Assembly: GCA_020632665.1 (NCBI GenBank)
Contig: JACKFC010000004.1
Location: 62,001 to 126,000 of the forward strand
Length of the DNA: 64,000 nt
Origin: Deltaproteobacteria bacterium
GTDB taxonomy: Bacteria; Myxococcota_A; UBA9042
Reading direction: 5' to 3'
A program made the position numbers and the translations under genes. The notes beneath the pieces are model-generated. The model was given only the letters and a program-made list of their open reading frames with translations, was not told where the DNA came from and searched no databases. This document shows, piece by piece, positions 9,115-17,551 of this stretch; within the stretch, counting starts at the first letter, position 1, and every line of letters begins with the position of its first letter.

Positions 9115-11798
9115 CAGCCGGTGTTGCGCATCCCGGCGGCGATGCCGTTGATCGTGACCGCCAGCGCGTCGACCAGGGTCGGCGATGCCGCCTCGGCAGC
9201 GGCGCGGTAGCGCGCCAACAACTCGACCTGCAGCAGGTTCAGCGGGTCGACGTAGGGGTTGCGGACCGCGATCGAGCGCTGCAGCACCGGGTTGTCCTGC
9301 AGCAATTCGTCTTGTTCCAGCGTCTGCAGGAGCGCTGCGCGGGTGGTCCGCAGCGCCGCGGCGAGCGCGTCGCCGAGCGCCTTGGCGTCGTCCGGCGCGA
9401 AGCGTGCGTCGTAGGCTGCGGCGATCTCCGGCTCGGCTTTGGCGAGGACCATCTCGACCATCGCCAGCGTCGTGCGGAAGAAGCGCCATTCTCGCGCCAT
9501 CTCACGCATCAGCGGGCCGTGGCCGGCGTCGTGCGCCCATTGCAGCGCCTCGCCGACCCCGTACCACGCCGGCAGCATCCAGCGCGTCTGGGTCCAAGCG
9601 AAGACCCACGGGATCGCGCGCAGGCTCGCGACGCCGCCGCCGGCCCGTCGACGCGCCGGGCGACTGCCAATCGGCAGCAAGCCGAGCTCGCGCTCTGGCG
9701 TCACGGCCCGGAAATACGGCACGAACGCGGGGTCGTGGCGGATCGTGGCGTCCCAACGTCGATGCGCCCGGGCCGCCATCTCGCCGAGTAGCGCACGCCA
9801 CGCCGGGTCGGGCAGCGGGCCGGGCGCCAGCGTCGCCTCGGCGACCGCCGTCACGTAGAGCTCCAAAGTCCGCAGCGCGATGCCGGGCAGGCCGAATTTC
9901 GCGTGGATGATCTCGCCCTGCTCGGTGACCCGCAGCGCGCCCTGCACGGTGCCCGGCGGCTGCGCCAAGATCGCGCGGTGGGTCGGGCCGCCGCCGCGAC
10001 CGACGCTGCCGCCGCGACCGTGGAAGAGCACCAGCCGCACGCCGTGACGCCTCGCGACCGCGGCCAGCGCGACCTGGGCATCGTCGAGCGCCACGGCAGC
10101 GGCCAGGCGGCCAGCGTCCTTGGCCGAGTCCGAGTAGCCGAGCATGACCTCGACCGTGCGCTCAGCCTCGGTGCCGGGCGTCGGCGTCGCGGCGAAGCCC
10201 GCTTCGAGCAAGCGATCGAGCACGGCGGGCGCGGCGGCGAGGTCGGCGCGGGTCTCGAAGAGCGGCACCACCCGCAGCGGCAGCCGGACCCCGGCGGCCT
10301 TCTGCAGCAGCGCGACCGCGAGGACGTCCGACGCCGCCCCGGCCATCGAGATCACGTAGGCGCCCAGCGCGTCGCGCGGCAGCTCGGCGATGGCGCGGAA
10401 GGTCGCGAGGTCCGCCGCGGCCTCCTCGTCCAGCGGAAGCTCGGTCGGCAGCAGCGGGCGCGGATTCGCCAGCTCCGCGAGGAGGAAGGCGAGCCGCGCT
10501 TGCTCGTCCAGCTCGGCATAGGCGGGCAGCCCGACGGCGCGCGTGACGGCGTCGAGCAGCGCGGCGTGGCGGGGCGCCTCTTGCCGGATGTCGAGGCGGA
10601 CCAGCGAGAGGCCGAAGACGTCGACCCGCCGCATCAGGTCGGTGAGGGCGCCGTCCGCGATGGCGCCGAGGCCGTCGTGCCGCAGCGCGGTCCGGCAGAG
10701 CGCGAGGTCGTCGCGCAGCTCGGCAGCGTCGCGGTAGGGGCGCGCCTCGCCGGGCGGGATGCGCCGCTCGCCGTGGGTCAGCGCCTCGGCCTGGGCGCGG
10801 TTGGCGGCGAGGCGGCTGCGGACCTCGTGCAGCAGCGCGCGGAAGGGCTCGCTCGCGTCGCCGGTCCGGGCCAGCAGCGCGGGGCAGGTGCTGCGGATCG
10901 GTAGGTCGGCGCGGAGTCGATCGACGGCGTGCCAGAGCAGGTCGGTCGCCTGGAAGCGGGCCAACCAGATCACGCGTCGCGTCGTCTCGGCGGTCACGTT
11001 CGGGTTGCCGTCGCGGTCGCCGCCCATCCAGCTGCCGAAGCGCAGCGGCGCGGCCCCGTCGGGCAATCCGGTGCCGGTATGCCGCCGCAGCGCGGCGTCG
11101 AGGTCGCGCATCGCGGCGGGCACGGCGTCCCAGAGCGTCGACTCGAAGACGAGCAGCCCGCCGTTGGCCTCTTCGACCGGGGTCGGCTTGCGGCGAAGCA
11201 GCTCGTCGGTGCGCCAGAGCGTCCAGATGATCCGCTGCAGCTCGGCGTCGTCGTGTTGCCGCTCGGCCGGGGTCTGCGCCTGCTGGTCGCCGCGTTCCAG
11301 CAATTCCGCGATCTGCGCGTGCATCTGCAGCACGGTGCGCCGGTTGACCTCGGTCGGGTGGGCCGTCAGGACCAATTCGATGGCGCTCTCGGAGACGGTC
11401 TGATGCAACGCCGCGGGCGAGACGCCGGCCGCCAGCAGCCGTGTGAACGCTTCGTCGTAGCTGGCGCGCTGCGGTGGCAGATCGGTGCGCCGTTGGTAGT
11501 CGCGGCGACGGCGCACGCGGTGGTGCTGCTCGGCGAGGTTGGCCAGCGCGAGGAAGTGGGCGAAGGCGCGCCCGACGGTCAGGGCGCCGGCGTCGTCCAA
11601 GGAGGCGAGGCGGTCGCGCAGCGCGGCCGCGGCGGCGGGATCTCCGCTGCGCGCCTGACGCGAGAGCAGGCGGACGGACTCCACCGCTTCGAAGGCCTGG
11701 TCGCCGTCGAGGGCTCGGATGGCGTCGCCGAGGCAGCCGCCGAGGCGTCGGATATCGTCGCGCAGGGGCGAATGCGGGTCGGTGGCGGTGGATGGCAC
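9114..11798 (-). CDS. ppc: Phosphoenolpyruvate carboxylase
   Basis: A cytoplasmic enzyme of 894 residues that carboxylates PEP to oxaloacetate and refills the TCA cycle. The catalytic-His motif LTAHPTEV is present with His147. Other signatures are SWMGGDRDGNPNVT, GYSDSAKDAG (active-site Lys), FHGRGGSVGRGGGP (substrate Arg/Gly loop) and the conserved C-terminus ending RNTG. Length matches the bacterial family (E. coli 883). The start is a GTG at 11798 with AGGAG about six bases upstream. It follows the MORN/TonB-like gene after 30 bases and overlaps the next gene by three bases. Its place in an envelope-gene operon is unusual; no regulatory site was recognised. Confidence 0.97.
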   Translation of the reverse strand: MPSTATDPHSPLRDDIRRLGGCLGDAIRALDGDQAFEAVESVRLLSRQARSGDPAAAAALRDRLASLDDAGALTVGRAFAHFLALANLAEQHHRVRRRRDYQRRTDLPPQRASYDEAFTRLLAAGVSPAALHQTVSESAIELVLTAHPTEVNRRTVLQMHAQIAELLERGDQQAQTPAERQHDDAELQRIIWTLWRTDELLRRKPTPVEEANGGLLVFESTLWDAVPAAMRDLDAALRRHTGTGLPDGAAPLRFGSWMGGDRDGNPNVTAETTRRVIWLARFQATDLLWHAVDRLRADLPIRSTCPALLARTGDASEPFRALLHEVRSRLAANRAQAEALTHGERRIPPGEARPYRDAAELRDDLALCRTALRHDGLGAIADGALTDLMRRVDVFGLSLVRLDIRQEAPRHAALLDAVTRAVGLPAYAELDEQARLAFLLAELANPRPLLPTELPLDEEAAADLATFRAIAELPRDALGAYVISMAGAASDVLAVALLQKAAGVRLPLRVVPLFETRADLAAAPAVLDRLLEAGFAATPTPGTEAERTVEVMLGYSDSAKDAGRLAAAVALDDAQVALAAVARRHGVRLVLFHGRGGSVGRGGGPTHRAILAQPPGTVQGALRVTEQGEIIHAKFGLPGIALRTLELYVTAVAEATLAPGPLPDPAWRALLGEMAARAHRRWDATIRHDPAFVPYFRAVTPERELGLLPIGSRPARRRAGGGVASLRAIPWVFAWTQTRWMLPAWYGVGEALQWAHDAGHGPLMREMAREWRFFRTTLAMVEMVLAKAEPEIAAAYDARFAPDDAKALGDALAAALRTTRAALLQTLEQDELLQDNPVLQRSIAVRNPYVDPLNLLQVELLARYRAAAEAASPTLVDALAVTINGIAAGMRNTG

Positions 11799-11828
11799 GG
11801 CAACTCCTGGCGCAGCGAGGCGCGCGGC

Positions 11829-13310
11829 CTAAGGGCGGGTGACGATCAGCGCCAACCGGCCCTGCTGGCCCGGTTTGCCGGGGGTCGGAGTCTGGCGGAC
11901 GGCCTGCTCGACGCATCGCTTCCAGGCCGGGTGGGTACTCGGCGTTTGGTGCACGACCCGCGAGAAATGGCCGTTCGTTCCGACCTCGAGCGCGACGAAG
12001 GTCGAGACTCCGAGCACGGGCTGGCCGCCGCGGGTCGGCGCTGGGCAGGCGAGGATCGCCTTCTCGAGCTGCGCCAGGTCCGCCGCGCTCGGCCGCAGCT
12101 CAGTGGGGTGGAAGGTGATGCGGGCCGCGCGACGTCCGGCCTGGCCGCGCAACGAGCGCCCGCCGAGGCCCAGGCCGCCGATGCCGCCACCGGCACCAGC
12201 GCCGCCGCCGGCGCCGCCGCCGCCGCGACCGACCCCAGTCAGACCGCCGGCACGCACCGTGCCGCCAGCGGCACGCAGCCGACCGAGCAAGACGGTATTG
12301 CTCAGCACTGCCTGCGCGCGCCCGGTGCGCTTCTCACCGTTCGGATCGTAATACTGCCACTCGCCGGCGATCTGCCGACCTTCGCGGTAGGGACCCTCGG
12401 CACGCAGCGCGCCGTTGGGGTGGTAGAGCCGCCAGGTGCCGTCGCGCCGGCCGCGGACCATCGCGCCCTCGGCCGAGATCGCGCCATGGTCGTACCACTC
12501 CCGCCACATGCCCGAGCCCCCTTCCAGCTCGTTGCAGCCGAGCAATTCGCCGTGGACGTTCCAGCTACAGCTGACGCCGTCGCGCGCGCCAGCCCGCCAG
12601 TCGCGCTCTTGGTGTTTGCCGCCGCTCGGCCACCACGTCGTCTCCAGACCGTGGAGGTTGCCGTCCAGGTAGCGACGCACACGGCTCGGTCCACCGTCCG
12701 GCCGCAGCTCCCGGACCGTGCCGGCGAGTTTGTCCGCGCGGAATTCGGCTTCGACCCGGACGTTGCCCTCGGCGTCGAGGTAGCGCCAGGTGCCGTCGCG
12801 CTGGTCGTCCCGCAGCGCCCCCTCGACCCGCACGACGCCGTCCTCGTCCAGCGAGCGGAAGCTGCGTGCGCCGCGGCCATCGCCGAAGTCCAAGGTCTGC
12901 AAGATCCGGCCCACGCTGGAGAGCTGTCGCCAGATGCCGACGCGGCGGTTGTCGCGCATCTGCCCGGTCCATTCGACCTGGCTGGGGAAGAGGACGTTCA
13001 TCCGCAGCAGGGTGCGCGACGCCACCGAGACACGGCGCCGAATCCACAGCGCGGGACCGTTGGCACGGCCATTGGCGTCGCGGCAGATCAGCGCCACGCG
13101 TGGCGGCGGGTAACCACCGACGTGCTCGAAGGGGAAGGTCGCGAGGGTGCGTGCGCCGGCATGGTGCTGCTTGCCGCATTCCAGGCTGAGGCGGCGGACC
13201 GGCGCGGGCGCCGCGCTCGCCGCCCGCATCGTCCCGAGCAACGCCAGCGATGCCATGGTCGTCAGCGCGAGCAAGCGGCGGTCGACGATGGCTGGGGCGG
13301 CGTCTCGCAT
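11829..13310 (-). CDS. Secreted MORN-repeat protein with Gly-rich linker and TonB-like C-terminus (493 aa)
   Basis: An N-terminal signal sequence (LLALTTMASLALLG ... ASAA) is followed from about residue 110 by at least five MORN_2-type units (DGTWRYLDAEGNVRVE, DGTWRLYHPNGALRAEG, GEWQYYDPNGEKRTG and variants). A glycine-rich linker (GGGGAGGGAGAGGG) leads to a C-terminal domain of about 95 residues with VSTFVALEVGTNGHFSRVV and WKRCVEQAV. This matches the TonB-like C-terminal pattern found in many myxobacterial AgmX/gliding-type proteins. The start codon is ATG at 13310. It heads the minus-strand run and is separated by 65 bases from a divergent gene. A role in binding envelope or cell-wall components is inferred only from domain type. 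Confidence 0.75.
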   Translation of the reverse strand: MRDAAPAIVDRRLLALTTMASLALLGTMRAASAAPAPVRRLSLECGKQHHAGARTLATFPFEHVGGYPPPRVALICRDANGRANGPALWIRRRVSVASRTLLRMNVLFPSQVEWTGQMRDNRRVGIWRQLSSVGRILQTLDFGDGRGARSFRSLDEDGVVRVEGALRDDQRDGTWRYLDAEGNVRVEAEFRADKLAGTVRELRPDGGPSRVRRYLDGNLHGLETTWWPSGGKHQERDWRAGARDGVSCSWNVHGELLGCNELEGGSGMWREWYDHGAISAEGAMVRGRRDGTWRLYHPNGALRAEGPYREGRQIAGEWQYYDPNGEKRTGRAQAVLSNTVLLGRLRAAGGTVRAGGLTGVGRGGGGAGGGAGAGGGIGGLGLGGRSLRGQAGRRAARITFHPTELRPSAADLAQLEKAILACPAPTRGGQPVLGVSTFVALEVGTNGHFSRVVHQTPSTHPAWKRCVEQAVRQTPTPGKPGQQGRLALIVTRP

Positions 13311-13375
13311 CGGACGAGAGCCTAGCAGAATGGTGCGCCATTGACATTCGCCGCCTCCGAACGGACCGTTCCGCC

Positions 13376-15748
13376 ATGCGTGTGGTGACTGAACACGGCC
13401 CAGTCTTTCTCTCTCTCGACCGTGGCAAGGCGACGATGCGCCGGTTCGCCGGCCGCTGGCCGCTGCCGGTGGTCGAGTTCGCCGAAGGCGCACCGCTCGG
13501 CGCGATCTACGGCCTGTGCTTTCGTGCCGGCGAGACCACGGCGCGATGCCTGCACCTGCACTTCGAGCCGGAGCCCGAGGGCGACGCCGAGCTGGTGCTC
13601 GAGCTCGTCCTCGGCGGCGTCTTCGAGGCGCTGCGGGCGATCGGTCGGCAGCGGCAGCGCGGTTTGTTGCTGGCCACTCCGACCCTCCGCGAGGCCGAGG
13701 GCGGCCTGGAGGTCGGCCTCGCCGTCTTCGCTGCGGAGGCGGACGGGGGGCAACACGAACCGGGTGAGGGGCCGCTCGCCAAGTCCTTCCTCCGTCGTTT
13801 CGCGACGACCGTCGCCGGCGCACAACTCCCGCCTTTTCCGAGCCGCGAGGTCGTGGCCCGCGACGCGCTGGGCGGGATGCGCCTCGACATCGCCCTGGTC
13901 GACGGCGATCCGATCTGCATGGCCCTCGCGCCCGAGGGGATGCTCGACGCCGAGGCCATCGCCGCGCTGGAGCCGTGGGTCGAGCGTGGCGTGCGCGAGA
14001 TGGCGTGGGCGCCGACGTTGCCGCATGCGCTCGGCGCCGCCGATAGCGTAGCGCTGCAGCGGGACGGCGCGCTGACCGGCGCGCTCTCGGCAGAGCAGCT
14101 GCCGACCGAAGGTCCGCTCGACGATGCCGAGCCCAAGGCCGAGAGCACCGAGACCTTCGGCACTCCGCGGGCCGCGGTCGTCGGTCCGCCGCCAGCACCA
14201 CCGGTCGATGTCGTCGACGATGGCCAGCCGGCGGGCGGCGGGCAGCCGCTCGACCCCGCGATCCTCGCCTCCCTGCCGGGCGTCGTGCCTCAGGGTGCGC
14301 CGACCGCCGCGCCCGCGACCGACGAAGCGTCCCCCGCGCCGACGGAAATGGTCGATGTCGGCGAGCTGCTCGACGAGACCGAGGTCGTCGACGTCGACGA
14401 GCTGGTCGCGGAGACCGAGTTGGTCGACGTCGCCGAGTTGGTCGCAGAGACCGAGTTGGTCGACGTCTCCGGGGTCGTCGCCGCAGCCGAAACGGACGAC
14501 GCGCCCGTGGCCACGGAGACGGTCGCAGAAACCGAGTTGGTCGACGTTGCCGACCTCTCCGACGCCGAGGAACCGGCCGAGACAGAGCTGGTCGACGTTT
14601 CGGAGGTGGTGACGCCGCCTGCGTTGGCGCCCCGCGCTGCCGCGCCGAATTCCGCCGCCTACGCCCACGTCGCCACCGAGGACGCGGCAGAGAACGCGGT
14701 CGCGGCGCTCGACGGCTTCGCGCTGACCCGGCTGCTCCGGGTGGGGCCCGACGCGGTGATCGGCGAACTGATCGCCGCCGCCGTGCTCGCGGTCGGCCGT
14801 GCTGGCGAAGGCGAGTGCGTGCCCGCGGCGATCGGCCCGGTCGACGCGGCGGTGACGGTGATGCCCGGATTTGCCGGGGTCGAGAACCTGATCCGCGGCT
14901 CCGATGGCGAGACCTGTGCCTTCGCGGTTCGCATCGGCGCTGGGGTCGACGCCTGGGCCCTGGACGGCGCGACGCGACGGCTGCGCGCCGGTTGCGGCCG
15001 CTTGGTCGTGGTCGATCTGCTGGCCGACGACACCCTCCACCTCGACGGCTGGGAGGTCGTGCCGCTCGAAGCCTTCGACGGCCTGCTCGCTCGGGCCGCC
15101 GAGGTCGCCGCCGACGGCAGCCTCTTCTCCGCCGCGCTCGGCTTCTCCGCGGCGTTGCGGCAAATCGCCGAGCTGCAGCGGGCCGACGCCGCCGGTGACG
15201 CCCGCGCCTGGCGCGAGCCGTTGCGCAGCCGCGGCCTGCTCGGCCTCTTCGAGCGCCGCTTGCTGACCGCGGCGCTGCGCGTGGTCACCGCGCAGCTCGG
15301 GGTGCACGGCTGGCCGATCGTCGCGGCCGGCGACAAGAGCCCGGGCCGTCGCCTGCAGATCAGCACCAGCGGCATGGGCGAGGCGAGCAGCGCCGACCTC
15401 ACGATCATCGACCCTGCCGCGCAATTTGCCGCCGGCGTGCGGCTCGAGCGCGGCAAGCTCCTGGTCTTCGCCGAGGCCTACGAGCTCGCCCGCCACGGAC
15501 TGCCGCCGGCCGGCACCTTGTCGCGGCGCAACGACTTCCTGCACGCCTTCGCGGCCGCGTGTGGCCTCGAGCGCGGCACCATCACCGGCGCGCCGACCGC
15601 ACCCGGCCGCTCGCTCTCGCTCTCGCGCTACGCGTTGTGGCAGGGCGCCGGGCGCAGCGAGTTGATCGAGCGCTGCATCGAGACGGTCTGGGTGCTCTGG
15701 GAGCACTCCGAGGCCGGCGTCTTCCGCCCGCCCACCGCCGGCGCATGA
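13376..15748 (+). CDS. Unrecognised 790-aa protein with a central Val/Asp acidic repeat tract
   Basis: The ATG at 13376 is the first start after the divergent gene and fits codon use. There is no signal peptide or clear membrane segment, so it is probably cytoplasmic. Residues about 1-235 form one folded-looking domain. Residues about 322-412 are an acidic linker built on TELVDV units (EMVDV, TEVVDV, TELVDV repeated at irregular spacing). Residues about 430-790 form a second domain with LLGLFERRLLTAALRVVTAQLGVHG and LSRRNDFLHAFAAACGLE. No known family was recognised. The stop overlaps the start of the M19 gene (ATGA), so the two are probably translated together. Function unknown. Confidence 0.75.
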   Translation: MRVVTEHGPVFLSLDRGKATMRRFAGRWPLPVVEFAEGAPLGAIYGLCFRAGETTARCLHLHFEPEPEGDAELVLELVLGGVFEALRAIGRQRQRGLLLATPTLREAEGGLEVGLAVFAAEADGGQHEPGEGPLAKSFLRRFATTVAGAQLPPFPSREVVARDALGGMRLDIALVDGDPICMALAPEGMLDAEAIAALEPWVERGVREMAWAPTLPHALGAADSVALQRDGALTGALSAEQLPTEGPLDDAEPKAESTETFGTPRAAVVGPPPAPPVDVVDDGQPAGGGQPLDPAILASLPGVVPQGAPTAAPATDEASPAPTEMVDVGELLDETEVVDVDELVAETELVDVAELVAETELVDVSGVVAAAETDDAPVATETVAETELVDVADLSDAEEPAETELVDVSEVVTPPALAPRAAAPNSAAYAHVATEDAAENAVAALDGFALTRLLRVGPDAVIGELIAAAVLAVGRAGEGECVPAAIGPVDAAVTVMPGFAGVENLIRGSDGETCAFAVRIGAGVDAWALDGATRRLRAGCGRLVVVDLLADDTLHLDGWEVVPLEAFDGLLARAAEVAADGSLFSAALGFSAALRQIAELQRADAAGDARAWREPLRSRGLLGLFERRLLTAALRVVTAQLGVHGWPIVAAGDKSPGRRLQISTSGMGEASSADLTIIDPAAQFAAGVRLERGKLLVFAEAYELARHGLPPAGTLSRRNDFLHAFAAACGLERGTITGAPTAPGRSLSLSRYALWQGAGRSELIERCIETVWVLWEHSEAGVFRPPTAGA
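14344..14610 (+). repeat. In-frame imperfect repeats coding for TELVDV units
   Basis: Within the 790-aa gene, the core GAGTTGGTCGACGT recurs with variants at irregular 30-75-base spacing. It codes for about six copies of the [ET]-[EM]-[LVM]-V-D-V motif in an acidic context. This looks like an expanding linker and not a folded repeat domain. Confidence 0.8.
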
Positions 15749-16875
15749 GCGACGCGATGCTCGGACCGCGGCGCGTCGGCTTGGCCCGGGTCGAGGGCGT
15801 CAGCGACGCCGCGCACGATCTGCTCGCGCACTGCGAAGTGGTCGACCTGCACTTGGACTCGTTCATCTCGCAGCGGCTGGTCGGCTACGACCTGAACCGT
15901 GAGCACGGCACCGGCCCACTCGGCGGGCGCTTCTTCGGTCAGCTCGACTTCCCGCGCGCCCTCGCCGGTGGGCTGACGGCCGGCATGTGGTCGATCACGA
16001 CCAACCCTTTCCGTGGCGCCGGCGCGCGTTGGCGGATCTTTCAGCGCAACCACGCACGCATGCACGAGGTCGTCGCGGCGAGCGAAGGGCGCTTGGAGAT
16101 CGTCCGCGACATGGGCGAATGGCTGCAGGCCCGGCGCCGCGGGGCGCACGCGGTGCTGATCTCGATCCAGGGTGGCAACGCCGTGCAGGCCGCGCCGGCG
16201 GGCGCCATGGCGCTTCCGGACGATATTTGGCGGGTGACGTTGGTCCACCTCACGCATAGCGCCTACGGACCGACCTCGAGCCCGCTCGGCTTGGGCCGGC
16301 AGCGTGGGCCGTTGACCGCGGCCGGCGTCGAATTGGTCGAGCAGCTCGACGCGCAGCGGATCTTCGTCGACCTCGCCCATATCGGCCACCGCGCCTTCCA
16401 CGATGCCGTCGCCGCGCACGATCCGGCGTTGCCGCTGCTGGCCACCCACACCGGCGTCTCGGGCGTGACGCCGCATTGGCGCAACCTCGACGATGACGAG
16501 CTCCGCGCCGTCGCCGCGACCGACGGCGTGGTCGGTATCATCTTTCAGAACGACTTCCTGCGGCGGCCAGCAGGGCCACGCGGGGTGGAGATGGTGGTCG
16601 AGCACCTCGATCACCTGCGGCGCATCATCGGCATTCGCCACTGCGCCGTCGGCACCGACTACGACGGGGCGATCGTCCCGCCCTACGATGTGCGCGACGG
16701 CCGGACGGGCTACCTGCGGCTCTGCGACGCGCTGCTGCGGGCCGGCTGGAGCGCCGACGAGGTCCGCGCCGTCCTCGGCGCCAACGCGATCCGGGTCTGT
16801 GCTGCGATGCGGCCGGCGGGCACGGTCGATCAGTCGACGGTGGCCCAGCCCTCGTCGGCCCAGCTGGCATCCTGA
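15745..16875 (+). CDS. Membrane dipeptidase homologue, peptidase family M19, with altered zinc site (376 aa)
   Basis: The ATG overlaps the preceding stop. Family M19 signatures are visible: the first zinc pair H36-x-D38 in DLHLDS, His212 in VDLAHIGH, His235 in LATHTGVSG, and the Asp305 loop AVGTDYDG. Length is normal for the family. The glutamate that bridges the two zincs in renal dipeptidase, usually in an EGG motif, is Gln142 here (SIQGGNAV). The enzyme may therefore bind metal differently, have another substrate, or be inactive. No signal peptide is seen. Family members cleave dipeptides, often with D-residues. The last 46 bases overlap the convergent DUF1415-like gene. Confidence 0.82.
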   Translation: MSDAMLGPRRVGLARVEGVSDAAHDLLAHCEVVDLHLDSFISQRLVGYDLNREHGTGPLGGRFFGQLDFPRALAGGLTAGMWSITTNPFRGAGARWRIFQRNHARMHEVVAASEGRLEIVRDMGEWLQARRRGAHAVLISIQGGNAVQAAPAGAMALPDDIWRVTLVHLTHSAYGPTSSPLGLGRQRGPLTAAGVELVEQLDAQRIFVDLAHIGHRAFHDAVAAHDPALPLLATHTGVSGVTPHWRNLDDDELRAVAATDGVVGIIFQNDFLRRPAGPRGVEMVVEHLDHLRRIIGIRHCAVGTDYDGAIVPPYDVRDGRTGYLRLCDALLRAGWSADEVRAVLGANAIRVCAAMRPAGTVDQSTVAQPSSAQLAS

Positions 16876-17549
16876 CCGAGCGCCTTCCGCTCGCTGCGTC
16901 CCCGCCCACACAGCGCGTCGACCGCGGCGCGGATCGCCTCGCCTTCGTCGGCGAAGCGGCGCGCGTTCTGCTCGGCGACGCGGGCGCTCAGGTCACGCGG
17001 CGGGCGCAGCGCCTGCTCCAGCTCTGCGACGCTCGCACCTGCGGCGATCATCTCCGCCGCGCGGCGCACGCGGCCGGCCTCGTCGGCGGGGCGACGCAGC
17101 GGCGCCAGCACCGCGCGGGCGACGAATTGCAGCGTCGGGTCGGGGCTTCGCCGCCAGAACCGCACCAGCGACGCCGGGGTCCGCGGGTCGAGCGGGTAGG
17201 CGGGGTGGAAGGCGACGACGTAGAAGCGTGGATCCGGCCGGGCCTCGTAGGCGTCGCGCAGCTGGGCGTGCAAGCGGTCGAAGGCCGTCGGTTCGCAGTC
17301 GCCGAGCCCCGGCAGCACCAGCAGCGCGACCTCGGGCTTGGCATCGGTGGCAGCGGCGTCGAGGGCTTCGGCCAGCGCCAACATCCGGGCCGGCGCGCTC
17401 AAGGCATCTGCCCAGCTGATCGCCCGCCAGAGGCCGCCGGTCTCGCGGCAGGTGCGGGCGAAGGGGCAGCTCTCCAGCCGCTCGACCACTTCGCGCAGGA
17501 AGCTGTCGTTGCGGGCTGCTGCCGCCGCGGTCGCCGCTCGCCGCGACAC
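16830..17549 (-). CDS. DUF1415-like protein (239 aa)
   Basis: The start is a GTG at 17549, two bases after the kinase stop. ERLESCPFART near the N-terminus and VVAFHPAYPLDP followed by RRSPDPTLQF match the DUF1415 signature (x-LCPFAK ... SFHPDY ... NRSPYPTLHLLR). The family has no settled function. The C-terminal 70 residues (ARVAEQNARRFADEG...) are extra compared with the family core. It is the last gene of the hemN-to-DUF1415 minus-strand set and overlaps the M19 gene tail to tail by 46 bases, leaving no room for a separate terminator. Confidence 0.7.
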   Translation of the reverse strand: MSRRAATAAAAARNDSFLREVVERLESCPFARTCRETGGLWRAISWADALSAPARMLALAEALDAAATDAKPEVALLVLPGLGDCEPTAFDRLHAQLRDAYEARPDPRFYVVAFHPAYPLDPRTPASLVRFWRRSPDPTLQFVARAVLAPLRRPADEAGRVRRAAEMIAAGASVAELEQALRPPRDLSARVAEQNARRFADEGEAIRAAVDALCGRGRSERKALGQDASWADEGWATVD

Positions 17550-17551
17550 GC

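Noticed and set aside
13341..13369. TTGACA in front of the 790-aa gene as a promoter
   Set aside because: The -35 match is perfect, but no acceptable -10 box follows at 16-18 bases, and the start codon would be almost leaderless.
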